A stretch of 63,256 bases of DNA from Chlorokybus atmophyticus (GCA_009103225.1 RHPI01003156.1:1395753-1459008), one strand, 5' to 3'. Positions 47,996-60,621 are shown, counted from the first letter of the stretch. Notes: a model not told the origin generated them from the letters alone. Translations and numbers: made by a program.

Positions 47996-49846
47996 ATGGA
48001 TTCTTTCCTGTCTCGGGCCAGGGAGCTGGCCGCCCAGACGGCCGCACTGTCCCGTGACTTTGCTCAGCAGACAGCACAGAAATCCAAGGTAATTGCCTGA
48101 TCCTAGCTGTGTATATCAGCGATAAGACCTTCTGTTGGACTTGACGGTATAGCTTGGTGAAGCTGTTGATTGCCTGCCTGCCCTGTGCTGGTTTTATTCT
48201 TGTATGTTCGATTGTTAGGCAAGTCGGCCAAGCACTATTTGATCACATTAGCTGCCATAAAGCAGGCCGAGCATGCAGTGCATTGTGCAAGTGCGCAAGC
48301 CCTTTTTCCGATCGGTCATCCATGTCTCGTTCATTGCGCCCAAGAGTTGACGCTCTGCCACGCAATATTTTGGTGACAGTATGAAGGCTTCACAAGTCTT
48401 AACAACAATTGGTATGTGCTACGCCTTGATTATGTGCAGGATCTTGCTCCTGTAGTATCTGCTTTTGCGCAAGAAACTGCTCGCAGCGCTGAACAGCGGA
48501 TACGACAGCTTGCCACAGATTTGCAGGTAACGTACACATAGTTGCTCAATCACACGCATCTTTCACGCCAATCCTTTTTTTTTATGTGTGCAAGGCTAAC
48601 ATTGCAGTTCAGGTGCAGCCCAACACTGCTCTGAGCTCTCAGAAGCCTGTAACGACCACTGAGGAGGAGTTGCGCCGCTACGGCATCACATCTGAGTTGA
48701 AGGACTTTGTCAGTGGCATCACCATCGGCACTTTCAAGGAGTTTCCACCTGAAGCCCTCGACCCTGAACCTGGTATCTATTGCATACAGGCAGGGCTCAT
48801 CGTGCATGTCATGTTGCTGGGCTTTGAGTAAAATTAGGTCATGTATATGGCAGCTACAAGCCATCGCAGTACAAACCTCCTGCCTCCATGGCGCGTCAAC
48901 CATGCACGGCTCATACTGGAGGCTGTACCAGTAAGTGGAGTTGCAATGAAGCAACAAAAAAAACTGACCAACACATGGATTGTATGTGCTAAGGGCGCTG
49001 TGTGTGCTTGTGTGAGCGCAGTCGATGTCACAGCTGCGCTACAACCTTTGCCCGCGAAAAATGCCGGAAAGCAGGTTTTGGAGCATCTATTTCAAGCTTG
49101 TGCAGCAACACATAGCACCGTAAGTGTATGCGTGTCCAGTTGATTCGCTGATGCTTCATGCCCGCACATGCAATCAGCCAAGGCTCAACTGTGTGTTGGA
49201 TGTTCAACCAGGTATGAAGCAGCAGCAGCTGCTGAGGAGCAGCTGAAGCCTGCAAACACCAAGCCGGTTGCGATGCAGATGACTAGGTTGGGTGGTGAGC
49301 CCAACCATGACGCAAATCAGAATGCGGACACTGTGGCAATGGCTTCAACTTCTGCTTCAGCATCGGCTTCCAGCATTGATGCTGCAGCTCCAATGGAGAC
49401 CTCCACTGGCCAAGGCAATTCTGACCCTGACCTTGAGAAGTACTTGATGGAAGCTCTCAATGGCGCTGATGACAGCGGTGGGTTGCACATGACATTGGCA
49501 CATTTTATGTCTTTGCTTGTGCATAAACTGTCTGTCATGCAGATGGCGACGATGATGATGGCACAAGTTTTGAAGACATTGATCAGTTCATTACCAACAC
49601 CAGCGAGGCAAGTGGTTATGGCGTCATGGGTTTGCACGATGACTGTCCTTGGTGGAGCAGCACAGCCGCATTGTATGGCACGGATGTGCGTCTTGTGTAT
49701 CAAATTTTTTTTGATTTGCACAGAGCGGTGATGAAAAGTTAAAGGTGGACAGCGAGGAAGAGAATGGCCTGGTTTCCGTCACAGTCGCGCAGAAGGGCAC
49801 CCCGCTCGCAGCTTTGGCACCGCCCATGCCAGAAGGCAATGCTTGA
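47996..49846 (+). CDS. BSD-domain protein
   Basis: Exons in order: 47996 (MDSFLSRARELAAQTAALSR) to about 48090; DLAPVVSAFAQETARSAEQR (about 48440-48524); ELRRYGITSELKDFVSGITI (about 48607-48770); WRVNHARLILEAVP (ends about 48930); QLRYNLCPRKMPESRFWSIY (about 49021-49120); a Ser/Ala-rich exon (about 49214-49472); a short acidic exon; and a last exon ending PPMPEGNA, TGA at 49846. 'DFV.G.T..TF.EFP' and 'LRY.LCPRKM.E..FW..YF' are the two halves of the BSD domain, found in TFIIH p62 and in plant synapse-associated-like proteins. The layout fits the plant BSD family of unknown function. The ATG at 47978 is an equally possible start. A GC donor (GCAAGT) follows the short acidic exon. Confidence 0.85.
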
Positions 49847-50463
49847 GCACTTGGCTGTTGCACTGTGTTGGATGTACCAGTAGTGTGTTGAATGTGGTTC
49901 CCCATCCACCATATGCCCATGTGCACCAGCTCATGGATTTCTTTCAGTTGTATATATACTATCTCTAGATTGGTTGTTGTAAAATGCGCAGACGGTTGTC
50001 ATAACTGCACTGTTCAAATATCTCTGCCCACTTGTTTCGCTTGTCCCACACTAGCAAGTAATGTTGGGGTGATGTGTGGTTGTCGCATGTAGTGTGGCTT
50101 CTGTTTGGATGGTGACAAGCAGATGATGGGATGCAAGCTTCAGTTCTTAGGGCATTGACACACCAACGTTATATACAAATGTACACGGGTTCACATGGTG
50201 CCAGATGGCACGCACTGTCACACCCACACCATTACATGTCATGGTGTGAACTGAATCACACCACGTTGCACACCTCGCTGTCGCCATGGTTGCCATCACC
50301 CGCTTGGTCCAGCCAGCTACTCAGTCTTATACGCATGCATGCACCTGTCCCAGCGTACCGTAGACTTGGTGCACATCATGGCCAATGGCTTTTTGCTAAC
50401 TGCCACATGCAGTGCTGGACTGCAAGTTTCAGTCTTCAGAGCGGGCATGCACCTGTCCCAGCC
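49847..50463. other. Spacer between convergent BSD and MGMT genes
   Basis: Only 3' UTR-like sequence is present. The phrase GCATGCACCTGTCCCAGC occurs twice (near 50335 and 50445). Confidence 0.5.
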
Positions 50464-51225
50464 TTAGCGGGTAGCTGACTGCTTCAGAGCAGTGCGCAAT
50501 ACCATCTTGGAGTGTGCCTTGGTGTTGAAATCGCACGTTTGTCTCATATTGCCCCGTTCTCGCGCAAGCAGCTCTTGCTTGCGATGCACTCCTGACCTGT
50601 AACCAGAAAGGCCGCCGTTCGCGCATATGACACGATGGCAGGGAATAATAACGGCCAAGGTGTTGGCCCCACATGCTTGCGCCACAGCCCGAACTGCCTT
50701 CGGACTCGCTCCAATGCTAGCAGCAATGTCAGTGTAACTCCTCGTCTCGCCTGCAGGGATGTCACTCAGTGCTCGCCACACGCGCTGTTGGAATGCTGTG
50801 CCGTGAACATCGAGCGGGATGCCAACATGTCCACTTGGGTTCTCCAACACAGCAATGACCTGCTTCAGCACATGGTCGTGTGCTTGCTCGAAGTTGTTGT
50901 CTGTGTGTGCGTCTGTAAGGCGAGCATGCGGGTACATGTGTTTCAATTCGCTGGCCAGGATGTGTGCTTCGTCTCCCAGCAGTACTGCGCACAGGCCACG
51001 AGTAGTAGTGGCGACGAGAACGATGCCGAGGGAGCAGTTGCCAATTGAAAAATGGATGTCTAAGCACCACTCAAGCACCTGTCACAGTATAATGTGGCAT
51101 AAATGATTGACACGGGTGAAATAGGCAGTGCGAATGCGTGCAGGAAAGATACTACCCACAAACCTTGTGCGTCTGGTGACTGAGGGGTTGGCAGTGGCTT
51201 TTGCTGAGGGTTTACGTGGAGCCAT
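50464..51225 (-). CDS. MGMT: Methylated-DNA-protein cysteine methyltransferase (MGMT/Ogt type)
   Basis: Exon 1 is 51225-51160 (MAPRKPSAKATANPSVTRRT) and exon 2 is 51078-50464. They join in frame to 226 residues and a TAA stop. Exon 2 carries GTAFQQRVWRALSDIPAGET, YTDIAASIGASPKAVRAVAQ, the active-site NTLAVIIPCHRVI and LSGYRSGVHRKQELLARE. The Cys of PCHRV takes the alkyl group from O6-alkylguanine, a single-use repair reaction. The helix with RAVAQACG is the DNA-binding arginine-finger region. The basic first exon could help nuclear or organelle import. The exon 1 donor (TTT|GTGGGT) was chosen because it alone keeps the frame. Confidence 0.92.
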
Positions 51226-51517
51226 GACGAGCGCCCAACAGTGCCTCTGCTTCTCTACAGCATGCACTTCTTATGTATTCACAATGTCTGCAATGCTACA
51301 TGGAACAAGTTGAGGCCAGCGGTGTGGGAGGAGCCGTTACGTGCGACACGAAGCTTGCACTGCAATGCAATGCGTACACAAAGCTGCAGTTATACTGGTC
51401 CAAGGACAACTGCCACACAGCACTGCAAGCTCCAACACAGTCAACCGACCGCTGCACTCGCCGCCGCTGCAAACACTACAACACTAAAATGGCCACCGCC
51501 AGTGCCGACGCCAGAAT

Positions 51518-51525
51518 TAGGGTTT
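51518..51525 (+). promoter_or_regulatory. Inverse telo-box upstream of eL20
   Basis: TAGGGTTT lies about 260 bp upstream of the eL20 start, between the divergent MGMT and eL20 genes. Confidence 0.45.
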
Positions 51526-51781
51526 GAGCAACTTAGGGTGTCTATGTCACAACTTCAGCACTGCCTGCCGAATCATCTGCAAAATGAATGGACAGGCGTT
51601 GTAATCCTTATTCAGTGCCCGAAATGCCTGATGCTGCAATCGACTGCCGTTGCGAGAATCGGCTGCCGTTAGTGTCTGGGCCCTATTGTCTCCGCCGCCG
51701 CCGCTTGTATGCGCCCTCTTTGGCGGCATACTTGTCCTCCGTCGCGGCGTCGCCGCCGCCGTCGCCGCCGCCACCGTCGCG

Positions 51782-53367
51782 ATGAAGGTATGGTTCAGGT
51801 TTAGCGGGATTGGCTTGCTGGATTGGGCGTGGTCTGGTGCTGCGGTAGCGACGGGGCGTCGAGGGTGGATGGCTTGGCAGTGTCATTTGGGTTGCTGCAG
51901 CCGCTGGCATTAGCGTTTCGGAGGCATGCTGGTTGCGGGCGGCTGCTGCTTGTGCTGCATTAGCGATTGGTTGATGTGTGCGTGTTGCATGGGTGTGGGA
52001 TGGGATTGGTCGTACGATAGGAGACCCTCTGAGTCGGTTGCAGGGAGATCTGTACGGCGGTTTGGTGGACATGTTTGTTTGTTGAGCAAGGGTGACAATG
52101 GAGAGTCAGTTGCGTTATAATATGTCGTCAACGCAACCGATTGAGCGGTGCATGAACTGCAAGGTAATGCCAAATGTTGTTGCCTTCGCAGTTTCACCAG
52201 TATCAGGTGGTGGGTCGGGGTCTTCCCTCAGACAAGAATGAGACCCCAAAGGTCTTCCGCATGAAGTTGTGGTCGACTGATGAAGTGCGCGCGAAGTCAA
52301 AGTTCTGGTAAGTGCCATTTTTTATGTTAATGGTTGTACTTCTTCTCTTGAGCATTGATGCCGCATTATATATTTCACGTAATATTGCATCCCTAGCAGT
52401 GCCTAGTACTTATATGGCTCCCTGCATTGCATTGCTACAAACACTTCTGCCAACGTCGCGAGTTTAGGTCAGGAGAGAGCACACCTGTACCATGCCCAGT
52501 ATCAGTTTAGCTTTGTTACTGTCACAACTGTTTGATTGGAGAGTTGCCTGTTGTCATTGTGCCAAGAGCTTGTCTGTGGCGCTCATGGTGTTGTACATCG
52601 AGTTACTCGAGTTACAGTTAGTTGCACATTACTGCGAGTGGTTTTGCCAACACATGATTTGCGGCACTTGCCCAAGCAATCAACACTAGGCCGTGTTTGT
52701 GGATTGTGGCAGAAAATGTCATTTTGGAGTTTGCAAATGCAAGTCTTGAATTCAAATGATGTTGTGCTTACCGTTGATGTATTGCAGGTACTTCCTGCGT
52801 AAGATCAAGAAGGTCAAGAAGTCTAACGGTCAGATCTTGGCCTGCAATGAGGTGTGCGTTGGTGATGGTTCGTGTCACTGGCTTTCATCTATGTCACTTG
52901 CATCAGGCTCACATCTGATCTAACCATTCTTTGCTGTTGGCCAGATTTTTGAGAAGAACCCAACCACCATCAAGAACTACGGCATCTGGGTTCGCTATCA
53001 GGTACCGTACGGAGTGACTTTGCTGCTCCGCTCTCCTGATTGCGCCTCTGCGGACCGACTAATTCTACTGTGCTTGCGGCAGAGTCGCACTGGTTATCAC
53101 AACATGTACAAGGAGTACAGGGACACGACGTTGAATGGCGCGGTTGAGAATTTGTACAACGAGATGGGCTCCCGGCATCGTGTGCGCCCGACCTGCCTGC
53201 AGATCATCAAGACCGCCCGGGTGAAGCCCAGCGAGTGCCGCCGTGAGAACACCAAGCAGTTCCACAACTCGCAGATTCGCTTCCCCAAGTCATTCCGTCT
53301 CATCCGGCCTTCCTCGCGTTCATTGAAGACCACTTACAAGGCCCACCGACCCACCATGTTTGTTTAA
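51782..53367 (+). CDS. RPL18A: Ribosomal protein eL20 (L18a), large subunit
   Basis: Exons 51782-51787 (ATG AAG only), 52192-52307, 52788-52851, 52945-53001 and 53083-53367 join in frame to 175 residues and TAA. Recognisable stretches are [74 protein letters not shown] and the closing [12 protein letters not shown]. It is a 60S subunit protein. The two-codon first exon matches a common pattern in ribosomal-protein genes, where an early intron aids expression. An alternative downstream first exon (ATG at 52100) cannot be excluded. Confidence 0.95.
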
Positions 53368-54230
53368 GGTAAGGTGTTAAGGTGCTGTAGCGCGTGTCGC
53401 GCATTGCTGTGTGAATGAAGTTCCGTTATGGTGTTGTGTTTCTAGTGATGTTGACACCAGTGCTTTCTGCAGTGTTGCGTCCAACAGCAGATGTGGGGCA
53501 CTCAGTTTGCAGCTAGAAGTTTGGCATGGACAATTCTTTTGGTGCAAGCTGCAGCTATTGTTGCCATTGTTGTGCGGGGTACCTGCGCATTCAGCTGCAA
53601 TCTCAGTCTGAACACAACTCTGTCTCTTGAACTCTTGTGCGCTCGTGGCCTACTTCTAGTGCAATTTCGGTCTGTGTTTCAACAGCCATTGCATGATGTT
53701 CACATAACCGCAGTTGTGGGGCTGCCAAGATATTAGTCTCAGCAAACTTCCGGCATGTTCATGCTAAACATTGATGTGCTTTAGATGGGATTGGTAACAT
53801 GATTGTTTCAGCAATTTTTCAACATGTTTTAGGGGTAGCGTGTATATGTCACAAGGATGTCACAGCGGTTTTACATTGTCGCAAGACAAGATTGTCTGAT
53901 ACCACTCTACACAGCTATGCATTGTCCTCAGACGATGCGCATTGTGGGCAATTGTTGCCCCGTCTACTCAACATGGATTTCCATATTAAAATTTATCGCT
54001 GAGCATGAGGCACTCTAGGCCTATGTCAACATTGTTACAATGTAAATTAAAATGTTTTATGTTCGCGCACTGCTACGCCCTACAACACAACCGCAATCAC
54101 AGCACCACAATACACATGGCACGCAACTACATGCTTACACCCGCCCAACATCAACCGCTATTGTCATGGCCACATACATGTTGGTTGTCAGTGCTGCACC
54201 ATGCCTATGTGCATCACATACAACGCTAGG

Positions 54231-54424
54231 CCCACACCCACACGTACGCGTCACTACGCTACGCAAGTGTCCGCCTCGGTTGTTGGAGGGCCTTGGGCCA
54301 CCGGACCGCATCCTTACACCGCTGCTACAGCCGCCGCTCCGCTCTCCAAGATCGCCATTGCTTGTGCTCGCTGCGAGGCGCATGCCACGCGCTACCGGCA
54401 GATGCGGATGAAGCCTAACGCCAT
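54231..54424 (-). mobile_element. Second LINE 3' remnant, inverted
   Basis: Reading leftward, a frame gives RVACASQRAQAMAILESGAA and later GPVAQGPPTTEAD. This matches CVACALQRAQAMSIL and GPMAQGPPTEAD at 39.2-39.34 kb on the plus strand. A TAA and tandem TAGs show decay. Confidence 0.6.
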
Positions 54425-54726
54425 GTTCTCCTGCACTGCCAGCGGTACTGGTGTAGGCATCCTTAGTGGTCAGGTGATTGATGCGGCCATTGCGCAATAT
54501 GGTACGACGGAAGGCAAGAAGGGCCTTTCACACGGCGCCTGCAGCAGAATCCGTTCTCGGCACAAGCCAGTTGTGCCGTCAGCGGCACCTGCCTTCGAGT
54601 TCTGCGAGCAGTTCTTCTCCCAAGACGGCACAAGTCGCTTTGTGCCGGCAGAGGATCGTAAGTCACCATCTGTCAGCCGGCACAAGCTGGTTACTGCCGC
54701 TGACGGGGCAAACTGCGTTGGGCCGA

Positions 54727-54930
54727 CCTCGGCACAGCAGTACTTCTAACGTCTTCGGCACAGCAGCGCTTCTGCCGTCTTCGGCACAGCTGCGACCCCA
54801 CCGTCTTCGGCACAGCAGCGCTTCTGCCGACTTCGGCACAGCAGCGCTTCTGCCGTCTTCGGCACAGTAGCACTTCTGCCGACGTCGGCACAGCAGCAGC
54901 AGCAGTCGTGCCGTTGACGGCACAGCTCCT
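54727..54930. repeat. Minisatellite, about 32-bp unit
   Basis: Units of the form TTCGGCACAGCAGCGCTTC plus TGCCGTC or TGCCGAC are repeated about five to six times. Looser GGCACAAG/TTGTGCCG copies extend left to about 54540. Confidence 0.8.
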
Positions 54931-55234
54931 GGTGTGTCGACCTCGGTGGACCAGCAGTCATGCCGATAACGGCCCAGCCATTCATTCCAAAATTAGCAGC
55001 ACAATATAGCAGGCATATGAAGGCAAGTTGCAGGCAGTTTTCCTGGTAAAGAAATCTTAACCTCATATGAAGTTTACATTGTACCATGTACTCTTAACTA
55101 GTACTAGAATAGGCTCCAATTGTTTGCAAGAAGCTAACTGCTACCAGGAAGCTAACTGCTGGTAGCAAGCTAAACTGCTAGCAAGAAGTCAGACTTTTAG
55201 CAGGAAGCTAGACTGGCGGCTGCAAGGAAGCTGC

Positions 55235-57699
55235 ATGGAAGCTAGACTGGGTGCTGCAAAAAAGTTGAGCGAAGGTCTTCACCTTGGTACCCAATTATGG
55301 ACCGGGTTGGCGCTTGGCTTGACTATTCCAGTGCCAGCCATAGCGTGCTTCTCCAGAGTCATCCTGTACCAGCCAGCGCTTGTTGACTGCAAAAGTAACA
55401 AGCATGAGATCGATTTGCGAGTCAGTGAACTTTGCAAGCAGATGGTCCTCCTTCGGCAGCCTCCCAATCTGCGTCCCGTATGTCCCCCTCCAGGAAGTGT
55501 ACACCTCCAGCAAGCTCTCGCGGTTGGGAACATTGGCGCACAAGGTATTGCAGCAGATGCCAGCCAAGTGCATGAGGTGGTCAGAGCAACGATTGATCTG
55601 CAAGCAAGAATTGTTACAAGTGTGCATCATGCAAGCATGCTGCACACGTTACAGCCCACTGCAACGTTCTTACCCTCTGATTGATGTCATGCTGGTCTTC
55701 TGGCTGCACGCGCTTGTCAACCACGAGCGCGCGAACGCATCTTGGGGTGACTTCTGCAATGCAGTCGCCTGAAGAGCAGTCTGAGCAAGGGCAGACTGCA
55801 GACGGGGCTACCAAGGATGCAGGCCAAGCACAACTGCGTCCCTGCATCACTCAAGCAGCCGCATTGCATGTCACGCATATAATCTTCCTTGCAGTTACGC
55901 TTGCAATGTGCTGTGCCGCAGCACACACTCTACTACGCTCACCAAGATATTGCTGCACAAGTGCTCGTCCCCGGTCATCTGGCCAGCATACCCGTCCGTG
56001 TCACGTACTGGCATGTAGACGCGTTGATCACCGATACCCTTGGCGTTGTACCACTCCAGCACCTTCACTTTGTAGCTGCGCCAAGGAGTCTCTTGCTCAA
56101 GCACCTCCAGTACTTGACCGCGCCCAACAGCCACAACCCTGCGGCTGCTGCTGCCGCTGGTGCTTGCAGCATCTCCTGCGGGTCTGCAGCACCAGCCGCA
56201 TATGAATTCCTTACGAGTGCGGGTGCAAAGGCCTTGTGCAAGAGGATAAATGGCGTACCTGAAAGCCACCCAGTCCTCACGCAGCTGCGCTTGAGAAGGC
56301 GGCTCAGCAGTCAACAAGGCAAGCAGCACAGCATTTTGGCTGGAGGGAAAGTCTGCAACGGTGAAATGTGGGCCAAGCCCGTAGTCTGTGCGCGAGCGGC
56401 GTGGAGCTGGCTCCTCTGCGTCAGCGCGCTTCTCAGCGCGTGCAGCGCGCATCTTCTCCTTGCGCTGCTCACGGGTCAAGCCTACCGTTTCGCCTGGCGT
56501 TAATGGATGGCCCCGTCTTGCATTATCCACAAACCGGCGGATTTGCTCACGAATCCATTCTGCAAACAAGAGGCAGTGAGCAGTCATTCTGCAGGAAGCA
56601 CAAGACATCTGGCAGGTGGCATATAAACGCACATGCACATAGGCAGACGCAGATTACTTACTTGCAGGCCAGCGCAATGTCTGTCCGTTGATCTCCAGCG
56701 GAGTGTGATTCTGCATTACATCCGCCACCACCTCCTCCCTCATGTCATAATCTGGGCCGGCCCGATTGAAGCTCCTGCCAACACAGTGGTCTGGGAACTT
56801 GGCCCACAGCTTCTCCTTTAGAAGCTTGCGGTTGTCCTCCTGTATTCTCCACTGTGTCTCGTCCTTCTTCTTCAAGTAAGCTTGCCCATTTAGCTCTAGT
56901 CCCCTAGGCTTGTCAGCGACAGGGGCAAAGCACTTTTCCTCCAGCTTTGCCTTCTTGACTGCCTCTGACTCGTCTTCGCAGTTAACTTCATCAACAGCTC
57001 CTGCGCACAAGGCCAACAGTCAGCGCATGGCACTTGCAAAAGAGAGCAAAGCAAGCAGAGCTTTAGCCAAGCTGCAGCTTCAGCTATGTTGCAGTTGCGG
57101 CTTGGCTAACGCTGTTGCTTGACTGAAGCTGCAGACCGAAGCGTACAAAATACAGCAAGTAGAGCTTCACCCAACCTACCACTCCAGCTAAACTGCAGCT
57201 GCGGCTTGGCTGAGGCTCTGCTTGGTAGAAAGCCGATATGCAGCTTTTACTCAAGCTGCAGCTCCAGCCAAGCCGCAGGTTCAATTGAGTTGTAGTTTCA
57301 GCTTGACTGAAGCTGTAGACCAAAGCACACCAATGAGCAAGCAGAGCTTCAGCTGCAGGAGCAATTAAGTTGCACCAGCAGCTTGGCAGCAGACTAGTTG
57401 AAAGCAAGCACACCTGTGTCCCCAGGTTGTGCTCCCGCCTCGTCTTGCTCCTCTTCATCTTCAGCTTGCAACCTCGGCTCATCCCTGTTCAACTTCTGCA
57501 CGTCTTCAAGGATCCGCGAAGCAATGCTCAGCCTAGGTGTGATCTGTGCAAGAATTTCTGCTGAGAGGCTGTAGTAAGCTTCTCCATCAATCTCTTCCTC
57601 CTTGAACTTCTCCGCTATTGCTTGTGCACTTGGAACCCCTCTCAACAATTTAGCTACCCGTTTGGAGATAAGCTCAACGCTCATCCTATACACTGACAT
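55235..57699 (-). CDS. SAM-like-domain protein of the right-hand mobile element
   Basis: The gene starts at ATG 57699 (MSVYRMSVELISKRVAKLLR). About 65 residues resemble a SAM domain (FKEEEIDGEAYYSLSAEIL, then ITPRLSIASRILEDVQKLN), followed by an acidic tract and a GTGTGC donor near 57423. The next exon runs from about 57007 (GAVDEVNCEDESEAVKKAK) to LEINGQTLRWPA. Then comes KWIREQIRRFVDNARRGHPL with REQRKEKMRAARAEKRA and DYGLGPHFTVADFPSS. Further frames give RRVVAVGRGQVLEVLEQET and RLPKEDHLLAKFTDSQIDLM down to about 55.3 kb. The family is not recognised beyond the SAM-like start, and the 3' exons are approximate. Its promoter faces that of the plus-strand BED gene. Confidence 0.5.
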
Positions 57700-57940
57700 T
57701 GTGCTTGAGAGCAGCACACAACTTTGCAGCTTGGTAGCAGCTAGAAACAGCTTCCAGCACCGCAACCTAGCAAGTAGGCCCGGAAACGCCAAGACGCAAA
57801 ACAGTCAACCACCGATTTCACTCCCGCCACCACCTTCACTACCGCCACCTCCGCCGCCGCCACCGCCGCCGCCGAAGCACTGCGGACAGCTGTGCTTCTT
57901 CGGAGTCTTACTGCGCAGAAGTCAGCTGCGCACAAGTTAG

Positions 57941-57966
57941 GGTAGGGTTAGGGTTAGGGTTAGGAT
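57941..57966 (+). repeat. Interstitial telomere-type repeat (TTAGGG)n
   Basis: GTTAGGG-type units repeat about four times, bordered by an imperfect unit on each side. The array lies in the roughly 400-bp gap between two divergent genes. Confidence 0.85.
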
Positions 57967-58097
57967 TCCTGAGTAATAAATAGCCACAGCAGCATACATA
58001 GGACATACAACGGCTATTCCTGTGTGTGGCGGCGGCGTGCTTGGTGGCCTCGGTTTGTGAAGCGTTGAGCTGTTGCAGCGTATTGAGCATAGCAAGC

Positions 58098-60498
58098 ATG
58101 AAGGGCAAGGCAGAGGCTAGTGCATACTGGCAGTCTGGTGCAGAGCAGCCTTGGCGCTGCAAATATTGTCAAGTCTTGTTGCAGAGGTCCGTTGTCAGCA
58201 AGGTCAAGCAGCACATTGGCTCCCTCACCTGCACCAAGATTCGTGTGGGCCCTGAACAGTTTGAGAAACTGCCAGGAGCAACGCCCAAGGAGAAGCTCCC
58301 TCACGGCTCCGAGTTGCAGCAGCTCACCGACCAAGTTGTGCAGCAGATAAAGGTGAGCTTGCTTGGTTCATGCTTACATAGCTGCATTTTTGCAAGTTTT
58401 ATTGTCTGTGTTCAAGCTGCTATCTGTATGTATGCTGCTGCTGTAGGTATGCTGCTGCTAGCTGTATGTATCTCTGTCTGTGTATGCATCTCTGTCTGTT
58501 TATGTATCTTTAAAGCTGAAGTAACTACCCATACAGGATGGTGAGCACTTGGCAAAACCGGAAGATTGGGGACCTAGCGGCCCCCCCGAAGGATGGAAGC
58601 TGGAGAAGACTTCAACCGGGCACAAATGGGTGTACACGCATCCTCCCAATCCAGCTGCATCAGAGCAGAAGGACAAGGGGAAGGAGGAGGAGCAGGAGGA
58701 GGAGCAGGAGGTGTCGGATGAGGAGGAATCAGAGGAGGAGGAACCACCAGCAGCTGAGACCCCAGCAAAAAAGCCAAGACAAGAATCATCCTGCAAGAAA
58801 ACGGCCAGCCTTCAGTTCCACAAACGCCAGCAAAGTCTACCAAAGCAACGCGGTCTGGAAGTGTAAGCAAGCAGCTACATGCAGCCAAGCTTGTGGATGT
58901 AGGGTCTGACGGATGCACACTGACTGACTGAATGCACTTGCCCTGCAGGCGCATGTCAAGCCCACAGAACTGGCACACCCTACCTGGGACATGGTGCTGG
59001 CCACCAAGGAGCTTGTGGACAACTTGAACGAGGTAAGTCCACAACCCGGTCATGATTGCTTCAGTTTGCGCTTCATTGGTGCATTTACGAATGGCACAGG
59101 CTGTCAAGAAGATGTCTTTAGTGTCTAAACGCGTGGAGAGAATGCTAGACTTTGCAGCTGAGGAAAAACAGAGCTTGCAACAATTGCGGAACACCATCCA
59201 AACGGAGAGATCACAGTCGCTGACTGTTCTTGACAACATGAATTCTTGTCGTGAAATCTTGAAGACTGAAAGAAAACAGCTAGACTTGGACAAGGTCTTT
59301 GGTGTGTTTACTCTTTGTGCATTCTGCAGGGGATACACTGACTGGTACACTCACCTTGAGTTGTATGTGCTTGCAGGCAGCAGCCAAGGCTCTTCTGAAA
59401 GAAGCTGCTCGGGAGCACAAGGAGCTGCGCACTGCACGCGAAAAGCTGGAGAAAGAGCGCAAGGTGCTGGAGGACAGATTACGCAAAGAGGCAAACACTC
59501 CCTCAGCTCTGCTGCGCGAGACCCATAACACCGTAAAGATCAACGAGCAGCACCTCTTGGAGATCAGGCGTATGCTGGCGGGTGGTCTTCAACAAGCTTC
59601 AACAAGTAGCTTCCATTCTCTGCCGGGACCCGAGGCGATGGAGGTGGAGGCGAGGAGCCAGCAGGAGCTGGAGGAGGAGAGGAGGAGGCAGGAGGAGGAG
59701 GCACAAAGGAAGAGGCAGGAGGAGGAGGAGGAGGAGAGGAAGAAGAAGGAGGAGGAGGAGAGGAAGAAGAAGGAGGAGGAGGAGAGGAAGAGNGAAAGGT
59801 GATCGGTTGCTGTGGTTGCAGAAGCCGGCGAGGATGAGGAGCAGGAGGAGGAGGAGGTGCTGGGGGTTCCCCCGGGAAACGCATTCCTCGCGCTAGAGGA
59901 GTATCTGGCGCAGCAGCAGCTGCAGCAGCAGCAGCAGATAGTGCCAGCACCCCCACAAAACCCAGTTCAAGACATTGACCTCATGAGGCAAATGTCAGAT
60001 CTGCAACAGAGGTACCAGGAGCGTGTCAGGCAGATCAGGACGTTGCAGGCCTGGCGGAGCAACATGTCGGAGTTAGTCAGGGAACAGGTAGAGGAGCGTG
60101 ACAGGCAGATCAGGAGGTACAGGGCACAGCTTCAAGAGCGAGAGAGAGAGATCACAGCTTACCGCGCACAGCTCAATAGGTTGCAAGTGTCTCCAACCTA
60201 CGTTGTGCCTCAAGCATTGGAAGCAGTTCCAATGCCTTCTTCACCTCTCATTGCTATTCCCGCTCTGCTGCCTGGAGGTAGAGGAGCCATGCCTTTGCCT
60301 GCGATTCCCGAGGATACTACACCTCCAGCTGCTCGTCCTGCTCTGCTGCCTTCTGCTCCACGTGGACATGGGCACAGAGGTAGAGGTAGGGGCTTCTCGC
60401 TGGTCATGCATGGATCTTCAGCAGAGTCCACTGGCGGACAAGAAGCTGAACCTCCAACGAGACGACGAGGTGGTCCTCCACGCTGCAACACGCACTAG
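58098..60498 (+). CDS. BED-type finger / coiled-coil DNA-binding protein of the right-hand mobile element
   Basis: The start is ATG 58098 (MKGKAEASAYWQSGAEQPWR). A BED-like finger follows: PWRCKYCQVLLQ...SKVKQHIGSLTC. The next exon (from about 58536) has EDWGPSGPPEGWKLEKTSTG then HKWVYTHPP, faintly like a methyl-CpG-binding (MBD/TAM) fold, then an acidic stretch. Later exons give TWDMVLATKELVDNLNE, a coiled coil (VKKMSLVSKRVERML, REHKELRTAREKLEKERK), a Glu/Arg/Lys tract containing one N (59793), QDIDLMRQMSDLQQRYQERV and an Arg/Gly tail ending PPRCNTH, TAG. It resembles the accessory DNA-binding proteins of large CACTA elements. The MBD reading is tentative. Confidence 0.6.
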
Positions 60499-60621
60499 TT
60501 TGGTGATAGTTATGTGTAGATTGCGTGGCTTAGGAGCGACTTACAGTGATGCTGCTGTACATATATACAAGCCCTTTTCTGCTTGATACCAGACTGCATG
60601 CCAAGGCACAGCTCACCTTAA

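Larger units (their letters stand above)
53368..55234. other. Spacer with LINE remnant and minisatellite
   Basis: Apart from the LINE fragment and the tandem repeats there is no supported gene. Short repeats of GGAAGCTA/GCAAGCTA fill 55115-55260. Confidence 0.5.

Noticed and set aside
54663-54923. Cys/Arg/Ala-rich repeat proteins
   Set aside because: Products of the minisatellite in different frames, with no start, splice or family support.
59564-59956. Pro/Ser-rich minus-strand frame
   Set aside because: Antisense shadow of the Glu/Lys/Arg coiled-coil exon of the BED gene.
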